NCBI GenBank assembly: GCA_965250215.1
Contig: CBDFNN010000004.1
Coordinates: forward strand, 310,001 to 374,000
DNA length: 64,000 nt
Source of the DNA: CBDFNN01 sp965250215
Lineage (GTDB): Bacteria > Bacteroidota > Rhodothermia > Rhodothermales > DATKEJ01
Direction: 5' to 3'
Of the stretch, positions 57,942-64,000 are shown in pieces (position 1 is the stretch's first letter; each line of letters opens with the position of its first letter). A program made the position numbers and the translations under genes. The notes under the pieces were generated by a model that made no database searches, was not told the origin of the DNA, and was given only the letters and a program-made list of their open reading frames with translations.

Positions 57942-60029
57942 ATGCTTTGTCAGCCTTATACCGTCACACTTAAGAATCTCGCTATAGGATTTCTGATTTG
58001 CTTTGGGTTTTCTCACGAATCTTCGGCACAGGATTGGATCCCCAGCAGAGGTCCGGCACGAGGCGATGTGGCAAACATGCTTAGATCAGATGACGGGTCG
58101 GTATTCGTGCTACAAGACAACCACCTATTCCGCCTCACAGAAGGTGGAAGCGAAATAGAACAGATTGAGGTACCTGGAAGAGTTTCAGATATTTCGATTT
58201 CAGAGACGGGCCTCTGGATTGGTAGTAGCGAGGGGCTATTCCACTGGAAGAGTCAACAAGGATTGTCTCAAAGTGATTTTTCCACTTGGGTGGAGCTTCT
58301 CTCCTATAGTACAAATCACGGTCTTTTTATTTTCTCTGGACCCCTTTTGTATCACAGGCAGGTCGATAGCGATTGGGTGACTCTGGATCCTCCTCTCGAT
58401 CCTCATTTCCGGATGATCTTTCTTGAAAGTGGTGCTCAGGGCCGAGTTTTCGCAGGCTATCCAGAAACAACTTTTAGTGAGGCGGTGATACTAGAGTGGA
58501 AAGGAAATTCTTGGAGTCGAATTGATCTCGACCAGCACGCATACCCATCCGGTATTTCAACTGGGACGGACGACGAGACTCTTCTTATAGACGGCTCGCT
58601 TCGGTCCTCAAGTCTCACATCGAGCTGGAATGATGTACTAGTCCCTGAAAACCTTGCTGTACTGTCGGCAATAGTAGTTGATACTACGCTGTATATCGGA
58701 GGCGCAGGGTTTGTTCATCGATCAGTCGATCGAGGTAACTCATGGAAAGACCTCCGTTTTGGAGCGAACGCCGCGACCCATCTTGCAGCGGACGAATCGG
58801 GTTTTATCTACGCGTCGACCTCACGTATTTGTCAACTCGCTGTCGATTGGGTGCCGGGGGCATGCAACGAGTCGGGCGGTGTCTTTGTATACCGTGACTC
58901 ACTCTGGACGCCTATCGATTTTAGCATCGGCTCAGGAGGCATTCGTGCTATGACAAGCAAAGGTGACACGCTTTTTGCTCTATCGAATAGCGGCGTATTT
59001 TTTTCGATCGACCATGGTCAGAAATGGAATCGTCGATTCGATTATGTGCGAGATTCTCAGGTCTATCTCGACATTGCAAATAAACTTGTGGCGATGGAGA
59101 ATGCCTTAATTGCAGGTGCTGCAAGAAGGTCTGACGCCGATTCATCTTGGATTCCAGTTCCGGGTATATCAACTGTGCTCGTGGAGTTGGACGATGGTGA
59201 TCTTCTAGCTACAAGCAATGGGGAAATTTGGATAGAGGACATGATTCTGCGCTCAAGCGATGGAGGTATTACCTGGGAGGAAACAGGGGGCATTTTGCCG
59301 AGAATAAAATCCATGCACAAGGGAGCAAACGACGCCCTCCTTGTTGAACTCTCCGATGGCATTTATCGCTCAGAGGATATTGGTGCGACTTGGAATAAGG
59401 TTGCAAATCGAAGGTCGAATTTTACAGGTTTGTACTCAAATGGAAGAGGCGTCTTTGTCGCTGCCTACACAGGAGACGTCTTAGAGATAAGTTTGGATAA
59501 CGGTTCAAGTTGGGAGAGCTACGCCATCAACGGCTGCATTCAAAATGCTGTTGTGACAGCAAACGGACGGGCTATTTTCGAATGCAACCGGGAATATTGG
59601 AGTTTCGAATATGGTCTTGCCTCGTCCGGAGAAATCGATGATACAGAAGGGTGGATCAGGATGATGTATGAGGCACATGATGGTTACCTCTATCTAGGAT
59701 CGAATGGTGTCGTTAGGAGCCGGGCGCTTGCTCGAGAAGTCTCGACTGAAATTACTCCTCGACTGAGTGGTTTAAGAGTAGAGAGTTTTCCAAATCCATT
59801 CAGCCAATCAATTAATATCCGGGTCGATTTGTCGAACTCAGGAGACGTAGCTTTAGAGATCTTTGATGGGATCGGCCGAAGAGTGGTTTTGATCTATGAT
59901 GGACCAGTCCATGCGAGGAGACAGAGTTTCACTTGGTCGCCGGCGGATGGACTTAGCCCTGGCATTTATATTCTTGTCGTGAGAACGGAGCTCGATACGG
60001 TCAATAGCAACATTGTACTTATGAACTGA
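57942..60029 (+). CDS. Secreted Asp-box (BNR/sialidase-like) propeller protein with T9SS tail
   Basis: About 695 residues from the ATG at 57942; a GTG at 57894 would add 16 residues. Signal peptide: LAIGFLICFGFSHESSAQ. The body has at least five Asp-box turns of the S.DGG.TW type (SVDRGNSWKDL, SIDHGQKWNR, SSDGGITWEET, SEDIGATWNKV, SLDNGSSWESY), the marks of BNR/YCF48-like propellers. No sialidase catalytic arginine triad is evident, so binding rather than hydrolysis is likely. Residues ~610-695 are a T9SS type-A tail (VESFPNPFSQSINIRVDL, LEIFDGIGRRVVLIYDG, SPGIYILVVR). It should be exported through the T9SS. Its promoter and start are unclear. Confidence 0.82.
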   Translation: MLCQPYTVTLKNLAIGFLICFGFSHESSAQDWIPSRGPARGDVANMLRSDDGSVFVLQDNHLFRLTEGGSEIEQIEVPGRVSDISISETGLWIGSSEGLFHWKSQQGLSQSDFSTWVELLSYSTNHGLFIFSGPLLYHRQVDSDWVTLDPPLDPHFRMIFLESGAQGRVFAGYPETTFSEAVILEWKGNSWSRIDLDQHAYPSGISTGTDDETLLIDGSLRSSSLTSSWNDVLVPENLAVLSAIVVDTTLYIGGAGFVHRSVDRGNSWKDLRFGANAATHLAADESGFIYASTSRICQLAVDWVPGACNESGGVFVYRDSLWTPIDFSIGSGGIRAMTSKGDTLFALSNSGVFFSIDHGQKWNRRFDYVRDSQVYLDIANKLVAMENALIAGAARRSDADSSWIPVPGISTVLVELDDGDLLATSNGEIWIEDMILRSSDGGITWEETGGILPRIKSMHKGANDALLVELSDGIYRSEDIGATWNKVANRRSNFTGLYSNGRGVFVAAYTGDVLEISLDNGSSWESYAINGCIQNAVVTANGRAIFECNREYWSFEYGLASSGEIDDTEGWIRMMYEAHDGYLYLGSNGVVRSRALAREVSTEITPRLSGLRVESFPNPFSQSINIRVDLSNSGDVALEIFDGIGRRVVLIYDGPVHARRQSFTWSPADGLSPGIYILVVRTELDTVNSNIVLMN

Positions 60030-60211
60030 GGCTGAAAGAAAATTGCGTTCGCCGGGCAAGTAGATCGCCTCATCCCTATTAGAGGAATACTAGGTTATTA
60101 ACTCTGTATATGCTTAAGTAGATACATCAATATCAAACTAGTACTAGGAACGATGCGGAGCTTTTTGGTCATCTTGCTTCGTCTTGCGACAAACTAATAC
60201 TGTAGCAACTC

Positions 60212-62206
60212 ATGAAATTGATAAATTCGTTTTTGACATTTGCTTTTGTCTTTGCTGCGCCAACTTTATTGAAAGCACAGGCTAGTATTGTTGTGACGAA
60301 TACTGATGCTACCGGGCCAGGATCTCTCAATCAGGCCATACTTGACATCGACAATGGAGGACTCATCACTTTCGACTCAAGTCTTGCTGGACAGGAGGTC
60401 GAGCTGAACGAAATGACTGCTGCCATTCAGCATGATTTTATCATTGATGGAGAAGCTCAAAACATTTCTATCAAGGGATATCGTGATGATTTTTCAACAC
60501 CACTTCCAGTAATAGAGATAGATGGGGGGCATGTCGATATGAGGAACGTTGATATCAACATGGCGGATATTTTTCTTGCAGGAAGTTCTGGTACTATCGT
60601 AATCGAAGGAAATGGGAAGTTGACCTTCAGTAATGTGGATTTAGAGTGCGAGAGTGGATGTATGTTCATCAACCTCGGAGAAGTTGAGATGACAGATTCT
60701 GACGCCAACATACAATATCGTGCCGCAGGCTTTGAAGTGAGGAATGGCAGTAAGTTAAGTCTCCTTCGTTCCTCGATTACCAGTCCAATAAATGCTGGTG
60801 TGATACCTGGTGGAAAGGCCGTGACTGTATTTCAGGGCGATGCCGTTTTCAGAAAGAGCAATCTTTCTGCCGTCAGGCACATGGCTGGAAACCTGGAAAT
60901 CTACGATTCCAATTTTTACAATACAGATTTTACTTGGTCAGGTGCGGCTCTTGAGATCGGTGCAAATACAACATTTGATATTCATCGTTCAACATTCAGC
61001 GCCGAGGGGGGAGGGATTTCTAGTAGAGGAAGCGGGGGAATTTATTCTTCAATGATAACGCAGTTTCAGCCGTACGATGGGTTTCTTTATAGCTCCTTGA
61101 TTTGCTTTGGAGGGAGTCTCCAATTGGCAAATTCTACGGTCTTAGGCTACGCAAACATTGGCGATGAATTACTAAATGGAATACGAATTAGCAGCTCTTG
61201 TAGTCTGGAAATCTACAGTAGCTTGGTAGTCGGAGATCCGGCTGTATTCGACGTATTCGAAGGGAATGTTGGTCAAGACTATCTGGGCGATTTCAATTTT
61301 ATCTCGGATCCTAGTTTTGAGACTTGGTCAGATCCTCTTCTCGACCGAATTGGTGACCCTTCCTTTCAGAGTCCGATCATAGATCAAGGAGATTGTGCTC
61401 TTTATAGTCAATCGACCGACCTTTCAGGCGATCCAAGACCATGGGACGCCCCAATTACAAATGCACAAGGAGGAGATGGCTGCGATATCGGTTCCACTGA
61501 ACGACAAGACCTGAACCCTAGTGGATTTCATGTAGAGTCCAAGCTCATTCTCTCTGGAGCTTGGAACGGCAATGATATGACGACCGCGCTTCAAGCGCAG
61601 GGCTTAATCCCACTCGACCAGCCCTATGAGGATGTGCCAGACATATCGGTTGAGCCTTCTTTCCTTGCTGCACATCCAGAAATAGTCGATTGGATCTGGA
61701 TTCGACCACGTGCCGGCACAAGCAGCGATTTTGCCGACTGGTACAACAAGCGAGCCGTTTTCTTGACGAAAGATGGCAGCATTTTGTCCCCCGATGGAAC
61801 AAGTGGATTCTATTTCCACGACTTATATGTCATTCCATTATTGTCCTACCACCACTTGATCGTCGGACATAGAAACCATTTATCGATTATGAGTGCCACC
61901 GACTTAAATCTTATGGAAGGGTCAACAGCAATCTATGACTTCACCTCTGGAATTAATCAGGCCTATTCGATGGGAGGTCTGGCGATGAAAGACCTAGGCA
62001 CAGGACTTTTTGGCCTATGGGGTGGAGACGGGAATGCCAGCGGTGATGTGTCTGCACTCGATTTTCTCAATATTTGGCTACCGGCAAACGGAGGGTCGGC
62101 CTTGTATCAGGCGGCCGATTTCAACCTTGATGGTGTCCCAACGACCTTGGACTTCCTGAATGTCTGGTTGTCGGCCAACGGGCAGGCGAGTCAGTTGCCA
62201 CAATAG
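60212..62206 (+). CDS. Secreted beta-helix-like protein with novel C-terminal module
   Basis: 664 residues. Signal peptide MKLINSFLTFAFVFAAPTLL. The N-terminal ~390 residues look like a right-handed beta-helix of the CSLREA/autotransporter-like type (GPGSLNQAILDIDNGGLITF, then many short strands, ending ALYSQSTDLSGDPRP and a GGDGCDIGSTE motif typical of such ends). Residues ~437-664 are the C-terminal module shared with 861 and 55215: LILSGAWNGNDMTTALQAQ, LIPLDQPY, IVDWIWIRPRAG, LIVGHRNHLSIMSA, then two loop-helix repeats (GGDGNASGDVSALDFLNIWL; ADFNLDGVPTTLDFLNVWL) and SQLPQ. There is no T9SS tail. Surface localisation is likely; function unknown. Confidence 0.82.
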   Translation: MKLINSFLTFAFVFAAPTLLKAQASIVVTNTDATGPGSLNQAILDIDNGGLITFDSSLAGQEVELNEMTAAIQHDFIIDGEAQNISIKGYRDDFSTPLPVIEIDGGHVDMRNVDINMADIFLAGSSGTIVIEGNGKLTFSNVDLECESGCMFINLGEVEMTDSDANIQYRAAGFEVRNGSKLSLLRSSITSPINAGVIPGGKAVTVFQGDAVFRKSNLSAVRHMAGNLEIYDSNFYNTDFTWSGAALEIGANTTFDIHRSTFSAEGGGISSRGSGGIYSSMITQFQPYDGFLYSSLICFGGSLQLANSTVLGYANIGDELLNGIRISSSCSLEIYSSLVVGDPAVFDVFEGNVGQDYLGDFNFISDPSFETWSDPLLDRIGDPSFQSPIIDQGDCALYSQSTDLSGDPRPWDAPITNAQGGDGCDIGSTERQDLNPSGFHVESKLILSGAWNGNDMTTALQAQGLIPLDQPYEDVPDISVEPSFLAAHPEIVDWIWIRPRAGTSSDFADWYNKRAVFLTKDGSILSPDGTSGFYFHDLYVIPLLSYHHLIVGHRNHLSIMSATDLNLMEGSTAIYDFTSGINQAYSMGGLAMKDLGTGLFGLWGGDGNASGDVSALDFLNIWLPANGGSALYQAADFNLDGVPTTLDFLNVWLSANGQASQLPQ

Positions 62207-62282
62207 GGTATATCCAAGCTTCATAGTAGATAGGTTAAACGATGATTGAGTAAACTAGCTAGTAAACCGGAGGTCGTGGGCT

Positions 62283-62342
62283 CGATGGGGAGGGGAGAAA
62301 GAGCGAGAGTTTAATAGCGTCCGTTTAATTAGACAGTCTATC
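62283..62342. repeat. Shared downstream block, copy 2
   Basis: CGATGGGGAGGGGAGAAAGA followed by GAGAGTTT, then GCGTCCGTTTAATTAGAC. It parallels the block at 57312 after the gene ending at 57122. Confidence 0.6.
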
Positions 62343-62498
62343 TGGAGTTTGGAATACGTGTGAGTGAATCGGTAACCAGAAATGGTTTCGGATCTCCTTG
62401 GCAATAGGAGCTTACGGTAGTAATTTACCTGCTCATACGGCACTTCGGGACATTCACACCGTAGTGAATTCGCAATGAGTAATAAATTATTGGGTTTT

Positions 62499-64000
62499 AT
62501 GAAAGTCTCGATTTTAATCACTTTCTTTCTGGTTTTTTCGATTTCGTGTTCTGCTCCCGAGCCAAAGGGTTCTGTTTCCGAGGCAGAGGAAATTCAGGTC
62601 AGTGGTAAGATTGTCGGAAGCGACGGCCGACCGATGCCAGCTTCTCTTGTCTCCGTCGAAGGAGGTGAGATTTCAGGAAGATTGATTTCAACAGCTGACG
62701 AAAACGGCCGTTATCAATTCAGTTTGCCTGGCCCCGGTGCCTATTCGATGTACGGAATTGGCCTGCATCATGAAACTCTCGACGCTCCCCTTATTATTGA
62801 GGATTCGGAGTATCATGAGATTAAACTTGACTTGCAGCTATCTGGAATTGATATCATGTTTGATCCTGATTCTGTTTTTGCTAAGCTCAAGAACAATGAT
62901 GAAAAGATACTTCTGACAAGATCCCCTGATGGCTCCTACCGGAATAATATTGGAGCGATTGCAGCTGAGGCGGAATATCAAATTTTACTACAAGACCCAA
63001 GATGGGGGAGACCAAACTTTCCAATCCCCGAATTTAGAATCGCGGGGGCCATCCAGAATGGCGTCTCAGTTGATACGACAGGGAAATTTTGGGATAGCGG
63101 TAGTGAGTTCTTTTCAATTACACCTGTCGATGAAGGCACTGCATCCGTTCTCTTCAAACCAGCGGAGTTACCCAGAGTATTAGACCTAGCCATAGTGACC
63201 TCAACGCCAAGTTACATTGGTGAGGTATCATCGATCTTTGTTGACGTTGAGAAGAAGGAAAGGGATATCGGCATGGCATCCAGGAGTCAAGATGGCTATT
63301 TGGAAGTCGTCAAAGACGCTCAGGATGCCATCAAGTCTCAAATTGACCGGGAGGATAATCCTTTGATACGCTCTTGGCTTTTGATGAGATACTTTGACGA
63401 GTTACATCCGACCAAATCGGACAGATCCCTAGCAGAGCTGTTTATAGAGACCGTTCCTCCCGACTCGAAATATTGGATCTATGAAGCCATGTCCTCTGTC
63501 GGAGCCAGTAACAACCTGGTTTACGTCAGTCAGACTCTTCAGGATAGCGTGGCAATATTGAAGTATCTCAAGGAGATGGAAGCATCCAACGAAGACCCAA
63601 ACCTAGGTGCCCAGATAGGTGAGTTTGGAATGCGCATGGCTGACCAGGTCAATAATGAAGCGGAAAGGAGTTACTACTATGATTTACTAATTTCGAATTA
63701 TCCGGAAAGTCGTCAAGCTATCAATGCACAACGTCACTTTTCACCAAATCGAGTTATTCAGGTTGGTAAGCCTCTTCCTGACTACTACTTCTTTGATTTA
63801 GAAGACAAGGAGCAAATTTACAATCCAGAATTCTTTGGGGGCAAGGTCCATCTAATCGATTTCTGGGGTACGTGGTGTGGTCCATGTATTAAGGAAATAC
63901 CTTTTCACCAGGAGCAGTACAAGAAACACAAGGACAAGGGTTTTACGATACTAAGCGCCGCATTTATGGACACCTACGATTCTGTCACTGCTTTTAAAGA
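62499..64000 (+). CDS. TlpA-like thioredoxin-domain lipoprotein, 3'-truncated
   Basis: The frame is open from the ATG at 62499 to the window end (~500 residues); an in-frame ATG at 62475 would add eight. A lipoprotein signal ends FSISC (Cys17). Residues ~30-110 are a carboxypeptidase-regulatory-like beta domain (VSGKIVGSDGRPMPASLVSV). A helical middle (~240-400) is unassigned. From ~430 a thioredoxin/AhpC-like domain begins: PLPDYYFFDLEDKE, KVHLIDFWGTWCGPCIKEIP with the redox CxxC at ~460-463, then KGFTILSAAFMDTYDS. TlpA-type proteins reduce or exchange disulfides outside the cytoplasm. The last part of the fold is missing at the window edge. Domain assignment is sure; the partner is not. Confidence 0.9.
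   Translation, partial: MKVSILITFFLVFSISCSAPEPKGSVSEAEEIQVSGKIVGSDGRPMPASLVSVEGGEISGRLISTADENGRYQFSLPGPGAYSMYGIGLHHETLDAPLIIEDSEYHEIKLDLQLSGIDIMFDPDSVFAKLKNNDEKILLTRSPDGSYRNNIGAIAAEAEYQILLQDPRWGRPNFPIPEFRIAGAIQNGVSVDTTGKFWDSGSEFFSITPVDEGTASVLFKPAELPRVLDLAIVTSTPSYIGEVSSIFVDVEKKERDIGMASRSQDGYLEVVKDAQDAIKSQIDREDNPLIRSWLLMRYFDELHPTKSDRSLAELFIETVPPDSKYWIYEAMSSVGASNNLVYVSQTLQDSVAILKYLKEMEASNEDPNLGAQIGEFGMRMADQVNNEAERSYYYDLLISNYPESRQAINAQRHFSPNRVIQVGKPLPDYYFFDLEDKEQIYNPEFFGGKVHLIDFWGTWCGPCIKEIPFHQEQYKKHKDKGFTILSAAFMDTYDSVTAFK

Noticed and set aside
62255..62521. 88-codon minus-strand frame
   Set aside because: Composition is not protein-like; it covers the shared downstream block and overlaps the start of the thioredoxin gene.

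Overview
The window looks like a chromosomal segment of a free-living Bacteroidota/FCB-group bacterium, perhaps near Rhodothermota, Balneolota or Saprospirales. The evidence is three secreted proteins with type IX secretion (T9SS) type-A C-terminal tails, many lipoprotein or signal-peptide proteins, a BlaI/BlaR1 pair with Bacteroidota-like architecture, and weak Shine-Dalgarno signals with some TTG/GTG starts. No rRNA, tRNA or CRISPR array was seen. The lineage is inferred from protein style only.

Layout. 1-6.1 kb: the end of an FGE-sulfatase-domain protein, a giant secreted lamin-tail protein and a MOSC protein. 6.2-11.2 kb: a serine-hydrolase lipoprotein with its GntR/FCD regulator, a divergent secreted delta-class carbonic anhydrase with a perfect palindrome between them, and a T9SS protein. 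11.6-13.9 kb: a Na/Pi symporter and an intact IS3-family element. 14.3-19.3 kb: a BlaI repressor, a BlaR1-type M56 protease with a C-terminal array of 29-residue repeats, and a secreted protein carrying the same repeat, ending in a strong terminator. 19.5-25.5 kb: a YHYH lipoprotein, then an ABC ATPase and a permease-M1 aminopeptidase fusion of visibly different base composition. 25.5-32 kb: a minus-strand Cus-type metal efflux operon (small Cys/Met-rich protein, TolC, adaptor, RND pump). 32.3-43.3 kb: a sulfatase, a beta-barrel protein, a PQQ-like propeller lipoprotein, an amidohydrolase fused to a GyrI-like domain, a metalloprotease with a T9SS tail and a TPR Ser/Thr kinase.

43.5-57.9 kb is the most unusual part. 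A type II secretion GspF remnant is followed by an Rhs protein that stops just before the Rhs core. The next gene carries the missing core at the end of a separate secreted fibronectin-like protein, then a putative HExxxH metallopeptidase tip and, 2 bp later, a small membrane protein suited to be its immunity factor. Downstream are an unassigned small protein, a decayed copy of a beta-propeller gene, the intact seven-repeat propeller gene, and an orphan Rhs-core fragment. 57.9-64 kb holds an Asp-box T9SS protein, a beta-helix protein and a TlpA-like thioredoxin lipoprotein cut by the window end.

Two themes cross the window. First, three otherwise unrelated secreted proteins (starting at 861, 55215 and 60212) share a C-terminal module of about 215-240 residues that ends in tandem calcium-loop-like repeats and a terminal SQ(V/L)P; none has a T9SS tail, so the module may be an alternative sorting or anchoring signal. 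Second, degenerate short 'word' repeats lie at many gene junctions and have also entered coding sequence, notably in the repeat-protein gene at 17849. All functional calls come from reading motifs; no database search was run.
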